A program made the translations under genes and the position numbers. A DNA stretch of 55,381 nucleotides from Sulfurivirga sp964427185 (GTDB lineage Bacteria > Pseudomonadota > Gammaproteobacteria > Thiomicrospirales > Thiomicrospiraceae): assembly GCA_964427185.1 (NCBI GenBank), contig CAYRSN010000005.1:1-55381 (forward strand), given 5' to 3'. This document shows, in pieces, positions 1 through 8,815 of the stretch. Each line of letters starts with the position of its first letter. Position 1 is the first letter of the stretch. The notes beneath the pieces are model-generated. The model made no database searches. It was not told the origin of the DNA and worked only from the letters and a program-made list of their open reading frames with translations.

Positions 1-262
1 TGCGTTTTTTAAAAAAACGAATGCCTAACTGAACATCCTTATTACGCGTCAGTAGCCGCACGGCAATCAACGAATGCGGATTGATATAGCCTATACCGAG
101 AAACTTGCCATTCGCCGCCTCCACTACGACCGCCGCACCAGGCTCAAACGTTTTCAGAGGTGTGTATTGAGTATCAATTTCGTTAGAATAGATCCACAGA
201 TGACCTTGCTTGATACGTTTTTCTTCGTGTTTTTTTAGACGAACGACCGGAAACTCACTCAT
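1..262 (-). CDS. rlmI: RlmI-type 23S rRNA cytosine methyltransferase, N-terminal part (cut by window edge)
   Basis: The minus strand reads 87 codons without a stop from an ATG at 262 to the left edge. The protein begins MSEFPVVRLKKHEEKR and continues with GHLWIYSNEI, then a GIGYINPHSLIAVRLL segment. This is the N-terminal PUA domain of the RlmI/YccW class of SAM-dependent rRNA large-subunit methyltransferases, which in E. coli make m5C1962 in 23S rRNA. The catalytic Rossmann domain lies outside the window. The start is only 34 bases from the start of the divergent oxygenase gene, so the two must share or overlap promoter elements. The family call is from memory of the PUA motif; the exact target base is inferred. 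Confidence 0.8.
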   Translation of the reverse strand, partial: MSEFPVVRLKKHEEKRIKQGHLWIYSNEIDTQYTPLKTFEPGAAVVVEAANGKFLGIGYINPHSLIAVRLLTRNKDVQLGIRFFKKR

Positions 263-296
263 ATCCCAACTCCTGAAAATAGATAGAGGTATTGTA

Positions 297-896
297 ATGC
301 GCACGCTTGACCAGCCTGAGCTATTTCATGCGCTTTATCAGAAAGGCTATGCCATTGTGCCCGAGTTTATTTCTTCAGATTTGCGAGAACAGCTTTTTGC
401 TGAAGCTATGCAACGCCATCAACAGCATCAAATGCACCAAGCCCACATTGGCCAAGGCTGTGATAAACAGATCAAAACCACCATTCGAGGAGATGCAATC
501 TACTGGCTCTCCGGAGAAACACCTGCACAGCGGGATTTTTTGGCGCAAATTGAATATTACAAACAACAGCTGAACCAAAGATTTTATTTAGGCATTAACA
601 ACTACGAAGCGCACTTCGCACACTATCCAGCTGGCACCTATTACAAAACACATTGGGATAATTTCCGTGGCCGCGGCAACCGTATTGTTACGACAGTGGT
701 TTATCTCAACCCAAGCTGGCAGACAGACTGAGGTGGACAGTTGCGCCTATACGCCCCTGATGAAACCACTCTTTTGGAAGAGATCACACCACAGCCCGGC
801 CTGATGGCCACCTTTATCAGCAGCGAGATTCCTCACGAAGTCCTGCCAACACGGCACAGCCGCATCAGTATTGCAGGCTGGCTACGTCGAGATTAA
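297..896 (+). pseudogene. 2OG-Fe(II) dioxygenase (SM-20/prolyl hydroxylase-like), interrupted by an in-frame TGA
   Basis: From the ATG at 297 (AGAGGT ribosome site just upstream) the frame runs 144 codons to a TGA at 729-731, then continues open in the same frame for 54 more codons to TAA at 894-896. Both halves match one cupin-fold dioxygenase. Iron ligands H119 and D121 (KTHWDNF) lie before the stop; the third ligand H180 (EIPHEVLP) and the 2-oxoglutarate-binding R189 (RIS) lie after it. The stop falls in the stretch WQTD-stop-GGQLRLY, so a product ending there cannot bind iron or cosubstrate properly. A single change TGG to TGA (Trp) would explain it. TGA is a normal stop elsewhere here, for example in yhbY and folP. 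It could be a recent pseudogene, a sequencing error or readthrough; I favour the first two. The substrate is unknown. Confidence 0.75.
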
Positions 897-918
897 CGGA
901 AACGCTATCCTCGCCTCT

Positions 919-1251
919 CTAACTTTTATGGGCGTGTGATTTATGAAAGAACTTGCGGAAGTTATAACGGTAAATAAATCCCGGAAAAGAAAAAATCATA
1001 AACAGGAAAACCACAGTCACCCAGAACTCCCACGCCTGAGACATATGGTTGCCCATTGTCTTACCTTCCAACAGATAACCCAGCACCACCGTCATTAGAA
1101 AATAAGCGCTCATCTCCAGCAGGACAATGCCTAAAGTTTTTTCCTGCTTGAGCGGAAAAAACAGAAAGATATGACGCGCCATTATCCATGGCAGGTTCGC
1201 CAGGATAATGGCCGTGACAATCAGAAGGTTAATCGCAAAATCAATAGACAT
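919..1251 (-). CDS. DUF2818-type small membrane protein at the end of the nuo operon
   Basis: A 110-residue protein with about three hydrophobic segments (roughly residues 5-24, 40-60 and 75-95) and a basic C-terminus ending in HKSHAHKS. It resembles the DUF2818 family, which in many betaproteobacteria and some gammaproteobacteria sits directly after nuoN. It starts 6 bases after the nuoN stop and so is probably co-transcribed with complex I. No catalytic motif is visible and its function is not known; an assembly or accessory role with complex I is inference from position. It ends 22 bases from the convergent oxygenase gene, with no obvious terminator hairpin between them. Confidence 0.75.
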   Translation of the reverse strand: MSIDFAINLLIVTAIILANLPWIMARHIFLFFPLKQEKTLGIVLLEMSAYFLMTVVLGYLLEGKTMGNHMSQAWEFWVTVVFLFMIFSFPGFIYRYNFRKFFHKSHAHKS

Positions 1252-1257
1252 CTCAAT

Positions 1258-2712
1258 TTAAACCACAGAAGTAATGCCTAAACTGCGATAACACAGCTCA
1301 ATGATCCAGCTGGGGAACAGCCCTAAAATCAACAAAGCCGTTGCACTGACACTTACCGCCACACCCAGCTCCCGCGTGATGGGCTCTGCCGGCATCTGCG
1401 TTTCCGGCTTATCAAAGTACATAACCTTCACAACACGCAGGTAGTAGAAGGCACCCACTACGGCACTCACCACAGCCAATACTGCCAGCCAAACCATACC
1501 CGCATTAATCGCAGCTTCGATCACCGCAATTTTGACATAAAAGCCTATAAAAGGCGGAATACCGGCCATTGAAAACATGATAAACAGCATCATCACAGCC
1601 AACCAGGGGTTGCGCTCATTCAGGCCTTTGAAGTCCTTAATTTCATCAAACTCATACCCAGCACGGGCAAATGCGATAATCATGCCAAATGCCGCCACGC
1701 TGGTAATCGCATAAATCACAATATAGAACATCGCGCTTGCAAAACCTTCAGCATCTCCAGCAGCGACTCCCATCAATACAAATCCAACATGACTGATCCC
1801 GGAATAGGCCAACAGGCGCTTAAGGTTGGTCTGCACCACGGCAATGACTGTTCCCACTACCATTGACAATGCCGCCAAAATAACCAGCATACCCTGCCAG
1901 TCAGGCAATGCCATCTGCAAGCCATCCCACAACACACGATATACCATGGCAAAGGCTGCAATCTTAGGCGCAGACGCCAGATAAAGTGTCATGGCAGTTG
2001 GCGCACCGTGATACACATCGGGCACCCACATATGAAAAGGCACCGCACCCAGCTTAAAGGCCAAGCCAATCACAATAAAGACCAGCGCAAAGGCCAGCAC
2101 AAGATCATTCGCTCTGCCAGAAGCTACCACTTGAGCAATTTCAGACAGCTGAAGGGTGCCCGTTGCCCCATACAGCATGGACATACCATACAGCATCATG
2201 CCCGTTGCCAAAGCACCCAGAACGAAATATTTCATGGAGGCTTCTGAAGCCTTATCAGAGTGACGCTGCATGGCAATCAGTGCATACAGTGCCAGTGACA
2301 TGATTTCCAGCCCCAGATACAGCGTGATCAGGTTCGCCGCACTGACCATGACAAACATGCCCAACACGCCAAATAAGCCCAGTACGAAATACTCACCCTG
2401 ATAAGCTTTATTCTGGAGCAGATATTCTCGAGAAAACAGGAAGATCCCGATACTCACCACCACAATAAACAGCTTCAAAACATCCGACAGCGTATCACGG
2501 ATAAAACTACCGTCAAAAGTCACTTGCGCACTTGTGGCAAAATCCGCGTAAATCAAATATCCCACTACAATAAGCGTAAGCTGAGTTGCCCAATAGGTGC
2601 AATGCTCACACTTTTTACTCCAGAAAGTATCTGCAATTAACAGGAAGGAGGTCAGTGTCAGAAGCACAATTTCTGGAAGTGCTAAAGCAAAGTTTGGCAT
2701 TTCAAAATTCAT
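1258..2712 (-). CDS. nuoN: NADH-quinone oxidoreductase subunit N
   Basis: A 484-residue polytopic inner-membrane protein, one of three antiporter-like subunits that carry protons in the membrane arm of complex I. The proton_antipo_M core is evident: a conserved Lys/Glu-bearing helix region around GLEIMSLALYAL, the GAVPFHMWVPDVYHGAPT loop, and the NLKRLLAYSGISHVGF segment. About 14 hydrophobic helices can be counted, as is usual for NuoN. It lies 19 bases after nuoM in the standard L-M-N order at the distal end of the operon. Length and start (ATG, MNFEMPNFAL) are normal for the family. Confidence 0.97.
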   Translation of the reverse strand: MNFEMPNFALALPEIVLLTLTSFLLIADTFWSKKCEHCTYWATQLTLIVVGYLIYADFATSAQVTFDGSFIRDTLSDVLKLFIVVVSIGIFLFSREYLLQNKAYQGEYFVLGLFGVLGMFVMVSAANLITLYLGLEIMSLALYALIAMQRHSDKASEASMKYFVLGALATGMMLYGMSMLYGATGTLQLSEIAQVVASGRANDLVLAFALVFIVIGLAFKLGAVPFHMWVPDVYHGAPTAMTLYLASAPKIAAFAMVYRVLWDGLQMALPDWQGMLVILAALSMVVGTVIAVVQTNLKRLLAYSGISHVGFVLMGVAAGDAEGFASAMFYIVIYAITSVAAFGMIIAFARAGYEFDEIKDFKGLNERNPWLAVMMLFIMFSMAGIPPFIGFYVKIAVIEAAINAGMVWLAVLAVVSAVVGAFYYLRVVKVMYFDKPETQMPAEPITRELGVAVSVSATALLILGLFPSWIIELCYRSLGITSVV

Positions 2713-2731
2713 TCGTGTTCCCTACCTGTTT

Positions 2732-4246
2732 TTAAAGTTTAGAAGTCATCGCTTGTTGAATAAGGTGCTCAACCGAAACATGCATTACATCCATTAAAGG
2801 ATAGGGATAAACCCCCAGTGCGATCACCGCAATCGCAAGCACGGTCATAATGGCAAACTCTCGTTTGTTCAGATCCTGCATCTTGGCGACTTCTTCATTA
2901 CGCACATCACCGAAGATAACGCGTTTAATCATCCAAAGTGTATAGGCCGCACCGATAATCAACGTAAAGGCTGCCAAAATTCCATACCAAGGGTTTGCCA
3001 TAAAGCTGGAGAGAATCACCATAAACTCACCCACGAATCCTGAGGTACCGGGCAGCCCGACATTTGCCATGGCAAAGAGCACCGCAAAGAACCCAAACCA
3101 CGGCATCACATTCACCACCCCTCCATAGGCGCTGATTTCACGGGTATGCATGCGATCATATAGCACACCAATTGCCAAGAACATTGCGCCAGAGATAAAG
3201 CCGTGAGAAATCATCTGTACCATTGCCCCTTCTATGCCCAGCTGTGCACCTTGCAGGCTTCCGGTAGATTGTGCAATGTCATACAGCACAAACATGCCAA
3301 GCGTGACAAAGCCCATATGGGAAATAGAGGAGTAAGCCACCAGCTTTTTCATATCATGCTGCACCAGTGCAATAAAGCCGATATACACAATGGCAATCAG
3401 TGACAGCACGATCACCAACCAGTCTAACGCCATCGAAGCATCCGGGGTAATAGGCAAGCTGAAACGTACAAATCCATATCCCCCCATCTTCAACATGATC
3501 GCCGCCAGCACCACAGAGCCTGCAGTAGGCGCTTCTACGTGTGCATCAGGCAGCCATGTATGTACCGGGAACATGGGAATTTTCACCGCAAAAGCAATCA
3601 AAAACGCCAGGAAAATCAAAATCTGCGCTGTCATGCCCAACTGCAGCGTGTGGAAATCGAGAATCGAAAAACTGCCCGCCTGATAATACATGTACAGGAA
3701 AGAAACCAACATAAAGACGGAGCCGAAAAAGGTGTACAAAAAGAACTTCAAGGTTGCATAGACTCGGCGCGGCCCACCCCATTTACCAATCACAATAAAC
3801 ATTGGAATCAGCAGAGCTTCCCAGAACACATAAAACAGCACAGCATCCAGTGCCACAAAGACACCTGTCATAAGCCCCTGCATAATCAAAAAAGCACCCA
3901 TGTACTGTTCTACGCGCTCTTTAATCACTTCCCAAGCAGAGGCAATCACCAATACCTGGATAAAAGTCGTCAGCAAAACCAGCGGCATGGATAAACCATC
4001 CACCCCTAGAAAATACTCAATGCCATAGGTTGGAATCCAATCAACTTTTTCCACAAACTGCATCGCAGCCGTAGTGCGATCAAATGCAAACCACAACGGC
4101 AAGGAAAGCAGAAAGGTCACCACCGCCGCGGTCAACGATAACCATTTAGCCAAATTCGGGTTGTTGCGTCCCGCAAACAGCACAATAATGCCTGCAATAA
4201 TCGGTAGCCAAATGAGCGTACTGAGAATGGGATATCCAACTGACAT
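2732..4246 (-). CDS. nuoM: NADH-quinone oxidoreductase subunit M
   Basis: A 504-residue integral membrane subunit of complex I related to Mrp-type Na+/H+ antiporters; it forms one of the proton channels. Visible family signatures are GVDGLSMPLVLLT near residue 82, the KIPMFPVHTWLPDAHVEAPT loop in the middle, and HDMKKLVAYSSISHMGFV after it. Roughly 14 transmembrane helices are predicted by eye. It sits between nuoL (48 bases upstream) and nuoN. The 48-base nuoL-nuoM gap holds nothing recognisable. No anomalies in length or composition. Confidence 0.97.
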   Translation of the reverse strand: MSVGYPILSTLIWLPIIAGIIVLFAGRNNPNLAKWLSLTAAVVTFLLSLPLWFAFDRTTAAMQFVEKVDWIPTYGIEYFLGVDGLSMPLVLLTTFIQVLVIASAWEVIKERVEQYMGAFLIMQGLMTGVFVALDAVLFYVFWEALLIPMFIVIGKWGGPRRVYATLKFFLYTFFGSVFMLVSFLYMYYQAGSFSILDFHTLQLGMTAQILIFLAFLIAFAVKIPMFPVHTWLPDAHVEAPTAGSVVLAAIMLKMGGYGFVRFSLPITPDASMALDWLVIVLSLIAIVYIGFIALVQHDMKKLVAYSSISHMGFVTLGMFVLYDIAQSTGSLQGAQLGIEGAMVQMISHGFISGAMFLAIGVLYDRMHTREISAYGGVVNVMPWFGFFAVLFAMANVGLPGTSGFVGEFMVILSSFMANPWYGILAAFTLIIGAAYTLWMIKRVIFGDVRNEEVAKMQDLNKREFAIMTVLAIAVIALGVYPYPLMDVMHVSVEHLIQQAMTSKL

Positions 4247-4294
4247 AGAAACGGTTTCCTTTTAACCCTTGAGTCTCAAATTTCCAACTTTCAA

Positions 4295-6277
4295 TTACTG
4301 CGCAACCCAAACTGCCCACAACAACAGGATCAGCAAGCCAAAAATCATGGCGAAAGCATAATGGTACAGATAGCCTGTCTGCATCTGACGCCAGCTTCTT
4401 GCTGCGGATGCCACAGCATTTGCAGAACCATTTACAATCCAGCCATCGATAATCATCTGATCAATTACTTTCCAGAAGAAAGTACCTAATTTAACACTAC
4501 CTTTAACAAACACAATTTCATTAAAGCGGTCAAAGCCGTATCCTGACACAAGCGTTTTATAACAGGGCATGCAAGCAGCCTGAATCTTGCCCGGCAAGTC
4601 CGGACGCTTGAGATACAGGAACCACGCAAGCGCTACCCCAGCCAGTGACAGCCATACAGGCAGTGTCACAAAGCCATGTAGCACCAGATTCAAGGCACCC
4701 TGAAAGCTCTGATCATAAATCGCTTTTAGGACATCATGCTCCGGTAAGACGTAAATTGCATCTTTGAAATACGCGCCGGAAAGTACCGGCTCAATCATTG
4801 CCCAGCCCACCAATACGGCAGGGATAGACAGCAATACCAGCGGAACCGTCACCACTTTAGGCGACTCCTGAATACGATGCGTGCGTACATACTCACTTTC
4901 TGGTCCATGGAACACCAAGAAGAACATGCGGAACGAGTACAGTGCTGTGACAAACACACCCGCGACCAGCAGTACATAGGCAAAACTTGCTCCAAATTGA
5001 TCTGACGCACCTGTCGCCATAATAATCGACTCTTTGGAAAAGAACCCTGAAAAGCCCGGGAAGCCAATCAACGCCAAAGATCCGATTAGCATCGTCCAAT
5101 AGGTGATCGGCATATACTTTTTCAAGCCACCCATATTACGAATATTCTGATCGTGGTGCATGGCGATAATAACTGATCCTGCCGCCAAAAAGAGCAAGGC
5201 CTTAAAGAATGCATGGGTAATGACATGGAACATCCCGGCAGCATAAGCTGAAACGCCCAAAGCCGCAGTCATATACCCCAACTGTGACAATGTCGAATAG
5301 GCCACTACACGCTTAATGTCATTTTGCACAAGCCCCAGCAGACCCATCATAAAGGCAGTTATGGCACCCACAAGCAGCACAACACTCAAAGCCACTTCGG
5401 ACAGCTCAAATGCGGGTGAAAAACGTGCCACCATAAAAATACCTGCAGTCACCATGGTAGCGGCATGAATCAAAGCGGAAATCGGGGTCGGACCTTCCAT
5501 GGACTCCGGTAGCCAGATATGCAGCGGCATTTGGGCAGACTTACCCATAGCGCCCACAAATAGCAACAGCATAGCAGCTGTAATCATGGAAACTGAGCCC
5601 CAGCCAAAATCAATGGTGTCATCTTTATGCTCTTCCAGCCCGGCAAAGAACTCCGCATAGTCCACTGTGCCGAAATACAATACGATTACAGCAATACCCA
5701 AAATAAAACCGAAGTCTCCTACACGGTTTACAAGAAACGCTTTCAAGTTAGCCTGAATCGCAGACTCGCGCTTCATATAGAAGCCAATCAGAAGATAAGA
5801 CACCAAACCGACCGCTTCCCAGCCGAAAAACAGCTGCATAAAGTTATTGGCGAGCACCAGCGCCAGCATGGAGAACGTAAATAAGGAGATGTAGCTGAAG
5901 AAACGCTGATAATAAGGATTATCATGTGAATAATCTTCATCATGATCCATATAGCCGATGGTGTAAATATGTACCATTAAAGAAACGAAAGTCACCACCA
6001 GCATCATGGTCGCAGAAAGGCTATCTACCAGAAACCCAATCTCAAACTTGATGCCATCACTGATCATCCAAGTATAAAGAGGCGCATTGTAAGGCTCATG
6101 TCCATTCAGGATGAACAGCCAAAACACATAGGCCGACAGCACGGTTGAAATGGCAACACCCGCAATGGTCACCGTATGCGCGCCTTTACGTCCCACCTGC
6201 CGCCCAAACAGGCCTGCAATGATTGAGCCGACCAGTGGCGCAAAGAGAATAATTGTCAGAATCGTATGCAGCGTCAT
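4295..6277 (-). CDS. nuoL: NADH-quinone oxidoreductase subunit L
   Basis: A 660-residue membrane subunit, the most distal proton channel of complex I, with the long C-terminal lateral helix that braces the membrane arm. The N-terminal proton_antipo_N part (FLVDSLSATMMLVVTFVS) and the core loop KSAQMPLHIWLPESMEGPTP followed by NDIKRVVAYSTLSQLGYM are clear. The C-terminal extension after about residue 500 fits the lateral-helix region. The stop is 48 bases before nuoM and the start is 5 bases after nuoK. Length is close to that of other NuoL proteins. Confidence 0.97.
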   Translation of the reverse strand: MTLHTILTIILFAPLVGSIIAGLFGRQVGRKGAHTVTIAGVAISTVLSAYVFWLFILNGHEPYNAPLYTWMISDGIKFEIGFLVDSLSATMMLVVTFVSLMVHIYTIGYMDHDEDYSHDNPYYQRFFSYISLFTFSMLALVLANNFMQLFFGWEAVGLVSYLLIGFYMKRESAIQANLKAFLVNRVGDFGFILGIAVIVLYFGTVDYAEFFAGLEEHKDDTIDFGWGSVSMITAAMLLLFVGAMGKSAQMPLHIWLPESMEGPTPISALIHAATMVTAGIFMVARFSPAFELSEVALSVVLLVGAITAFMMGLLGLVQNDIKRVVAYSTLSQLGYMTAALGVSAYAAGMFHVITHAFFKALLFLAAGSVIIAMHHDQNIRNMGGLKKYMPITYWTMLIGSLALIGFPGFSGFFSKESIIMATGASDQFGASFAYVLLVAGVFVTALYSFRMFFLVFHGPESEYVRTHRIQESPKVVTVPLVLLSIPAVLVGWAMIEPVLSGAYFKDAIYVLPEHDVLKAIYDQSFQGALNLVLHGFVTLPVWLSLAGVALAWFLYLKRPDLPGKIQAACMPCYKTLVSGYGFDRFNEIVFVKGSVKLGTFFWKVIDQMIIDGWIVNGSANAVASAARSWRQMQTGYLYHYAFAMIFGLLILLLWAVWVAQ

Positions 6278-6282
6278 TCAGC

Positions 6283-6588
6283 TTACCCCTTCAACTCATC
6301 AAGGTCATCAACGGTGATCTGCTTCCGATGGCGGAATACCAGCACCAAAATTGCCAGGCCAATCGCCGCCTCGGCAGCGGCCACTGTTAGAATGAAAAAT
6401 ACAAAAATCTGTCCCTGCACATCTCCAAGATAGTGGCTGAATGCAATAAAGTTGGTATTCACAGCCAACAGCATCAGCTCGATACACATTAAGATCAGTA
6501 CCAGGTTTTTACGATTCAAAAAAATCCCCGCAATACTGATCATGAAAAGTATTGCGCCAAACAGTAAGTAATCCGACAGGGCGATCAT
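6283..6588 (-). CDS. nuoK: NADH-quinone oxidoreductase subunit K
   Basis: A 101-residue, three-helix membrane subunit at the junction of the peripheral and membrane arms of complex I (ND4L homologue). The second helix carries the acidic pair expected for proton transfer (the Glu in LMCIELMLLAVN and the Glu in AAAEAAIGLAI). Its ATG overlaps the nuoJ stop as ATGA, indicating translational coupling. The size is exactly that usual for NuoK, and it ends with a charged cytoplasmic tail (DDLDELKG). Confidence 0.96.
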   Translation of the reverse strand: MIALSDYLLFGAILFMISIAGIFLNRKNLVLILMCIELMLLAVNTNFIAFSHYLGDVQGQIFVFFILTVAAAEAAIGLAILVLVFRHRKQITVDDLDELKG

Positions 6589-7226
6589 TTCTTTTCCTCC
6601 TCCGCAGCAGGCAGATCAGGCTCTATTTCCGGTTTCATGCTTACCATGGTCAAACGATCACTGGCCTGCACCCGTACTTGTGCATCGATATCCTGATAAA
6701 GCGCTTTACCTTTGTTCGTCCGACGGCGCATGGTCAATGCAATGGCCGCCACAATCCCTACCAAAAGTAGCACCGCCGCCAATACAAAAGCATAGGCATG
6801 TTGGGTATAAAGTGGCACTGCGATTTCTTTTGTGTTGCTGTAGTTCGCATCATGCACAGCCGGCTGATATTGATCCAATCCGAAAAACTCTGGCCCCAAT
6901 ACGGTGTACATCAGCCCGAAGATAATAAATGCCACAAACAGACCAATGCCTACATATTGTGCAAAGCCTTCCTTCATCTCAGCCAGATTGATATCCAGCA
7001 TCATCACGACAAATAAGAACAGCACCATCACCGCACCGACATAGACCAGAATCAACACCAGGCCGAGAAACTCCGCCTCAGCCAATAGCCAGATACCCGC
7101 AGCACTAATAAATGCCAGCACCAACCACAACGCTGCTTTTACAGGGTTGCGTACCGTAATCATCATGATGGCAGCAACAATGGCAATGCCCGCGAAAACG
7201 TAAAACACTAACTGCTCAAATGTCAT
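6585..7226 (-). CDS. nuoJ: NADH-quinone oxidoreductase subunit J
   Basis: A 213-residue membrane subunit (ND6 homologue) of complex I. Five hydrophobic helices are visible, including the conserved region EFLGLVLILVYVGAVMVLFLF, whose flexible third helix is tied to quinone-coupled conformational change in known structures. The C-terminal 45 residues are a soluble, acidic tail ending EEEKK. Its stop overlaps the nuoK start by 4 bases; its start lies 14 bases after nuoI. Confidence 0.96.
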   Translation of the reverse strand: MTFEQLVFYVFAGIAIVAAIMMITVRNPVKAALWLVLAFISAAGIWLLAEAEFLGLVLILVYVGAVMVLFLFVVMMLDINLAEMKEGFAQYVGIGLFVAFIIFGLMYTVLGPEFFGLDQYQPAVHDANYSNTKEIAVPLYTQHAYAFVLAAVLLLVGIVAAIALTMRRRTNKGKALYQDIDAQVRVQASDRLTMVSMKPEIEPDLPAAEEEKK

Positions 7227-7240
7227 ATTTCGCCCCTGCC

Positions 7241-7732
7241 CTATCGATATTTCGCATCGGCGGCTTTATCCGCTGCGATGATCTGCTCATGCTTGTCTCC
7301 AAATGCAAGCAGTTTTTCTTTAGTCATAATATTTTCTCCGCGCTCCCAGAACACATACTCAAATACGCGGGATTCAACAATGGCATCTACCGGACAAGCT
7401 TCTTCACAAAAACCACAGTAGATACACTTGAACATGTCTATGTCATAGCGTGTTGTACGCCGTGTACCATCTTCCCGCTCTTCCGACTCGATCGTAATGG
7501 CATTGGCAGGACATACAGCCTCACAAAGCTTACAGGCAATACAGCGCTCCTCCCCGTTTTCATAACGCCGCAGCGCATGATGCCCTCGAAAGCGCGGAGA
7601 AATCGGGGTCTTTTCTTCCGGATAACGAATCGTGATCTTAGGCTTGAAAAGATACTTTCCCGTAACCGCCAAGCCTTTAAACAGCTCAACTAAGCCAAAT
7701 GTTTTAATCCAGTGTTTCAATCCAGTGGTCAT
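7241..7732 (-). CDS. nuoI: NADH-quinone oxidoreductase subunit I, two [4Fe-4S] clusters
   Basis: A 163-residue ferredoxin-like subunit of the peripheral arm (TYKY homologue) that passes electrons from NuoG towards NuoB. Two CxxCxxCxxxCP motifs hold clusters N6a and N6b: C64, C67, C70, C74 and C103, C106, C109, C113. The N-terminal 30 residues form the amphipathic membrane-contacting helix usual in NuoI. It is 10 bases downstream of nuoH and 14 bases upstream of nuoJ. Confidence 0.97.
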   Translation of the reverse strand: MTTGLKHWIKTFGLVELFKGLAVTGKYLFKPKITIRYPEEKTPISPRFRGHHALRRYENGEERCIACKLCEAVCPANAITIESEEREDGTRRTTRYDIDMFKCIYCGFCEEACPVDAIVESRVFEYVFWERGENIMTKEKLLAFGDKHEQIIAADKAADAKYR

Positions 7733-7742
7733 GAGCCTGTCC

Positions 7743-8804
7743 TCAGTTAAACCATGGGCCGATCTTGAAGTAATGCATCAGCATCACCACGAAGACCCAC
7801 ACAATGGTCAATGGAATAAAGACCTTCCATCCCAGACGCATCAGCTGATCATAACGATAACGCGGAAAGGTCGCACGGAACCACAAGAACACAAACAACA
7901 GGAAGGCAACCTTAAGCGCCAGCCATACAAAAGGCGGCACCCATGCAAACAGTGCTTCCAGCCCAGGAACCCCTTCAAAAGGCGACAACCATCCTCCCAG
8001 AAACATGATGGCCGTCATATAGGAAATCAAAATCATCATGGCATATTCAGCCAGGAAAAAGACTGCAAAAGCCATGCCGGAATACTCAACATGAAAACCA
8101 GCTACGATTTCTGACTCACCTTCAGCAATATCAAAAGGTGCACGGTTGGTTTCAGCCACGCCGGAAATAAAATACACCACAAACATTGGCAGCAAAGGAA
8201 TGAGATACCAGTGCCAGATACCGCCTTGCTGACCTTCTACAATCTTAGTCAGATTCATTGTATCGGCCACCATCAGAACCGTTACCAGCGCGAACCCCAT
8301 GGCAATTTCATAGGAAATCTTCTGTGCTGAAGAACGTAACCCGCCCAAAAATGCATACTTTGAGTTAGAGGCCCACCCGGAAACAATCACGCCGTAAACC
8401 GTAATGGAGGAGATCGCCAGAATATACAGCACCCCTGCATCAATATCCGTTACCACCCAGCCAGGTGCAAAAGGCACCACTGCCCACACTGCAATTGCCG
8501 GCGCAATTGCCAAAATCGGTGCGATCACAAACAGATAAAGGTTTGACTGACTCGGAAGCACAATTTCTTTAAACATCAGCTTCACTGCATCCGCAATAGG
8601 CTGCAGCAAGCCATAAGGCCCTACTCGATTCGGCCCCATTCTCACCTGCATGTAAGCGATCACTTTACGCTCTGCATAGGTGAGATAGGCCACCGCCAGC
8701 ATAAGCGGCAATACCACAATGACCGCCTGAACCACCAAAGTGATCAGTATGGCAAGCCAATCCCACATCCAGCCTGACAGCCATTGCTGTAATGCTTCAA
8801 ACAT
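7743..8804 (-). CDS. nuoH: NADH-quinone oxidoreductase subunit H
   Basis: A 353-residue membrane subunit (ND1 homologue) that forms much of the quinone-binding tunnel of complex I. Family signatures are AYLTYAERKVIAYMQVRMGP with GPNRVGPYGLLQP near residue 60, and RAPFDIAEGESEIVAGFHVE with its acidic cluster past the middle. About eight helices are evident. It lies 11 bases after nuoG and 10 before nuoI. Length and motifs are typical. Confidence 0.97.
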   Translation of the reverse strand: MFEALQQWLSGWMWDWLAILITLVVQAVIVVLPLMLAVAYLTYAERKVIAYMQVRMGPNRVGPYGLLQPIADAVKLMFKEIVLPSQSNLYLFVIAPILAIAPAIAVWAVVPFAPGWVVTDIDAGVLYILAISSITVYGVIVSGWASNSKYAFLGGLRSSAQKISYEIAMGFALVTVLMVADTMNLTKIVEGQQGGIWHWYLIPLLPMFVVYFISGVAETNRAPFDIAEGESEIVAGFHVEYSGMAFAVFFLAEYAMMILISYMTAIMFLGGWLSPFEGVPGLEALFAWVPPFVWLALKVAFLLFVFLWFRATFPRYRYDQLMRLGWKVFIPLTIVWVFVVMLMHYFKIGPWFN

Positions 8805-8815
8805 AGTGCTTCCTC

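Noticed and set aside
729..731. Selenocysteine (UGA recoding) in the 2OG oxygenase
   Set aside because: The codon is not at an iron or substrate ligand, no Cys-containing homologous position is known to me, and no convincing bacterial SECIS stem-loop follows directly. A TGG-to-TGA change is simpler.
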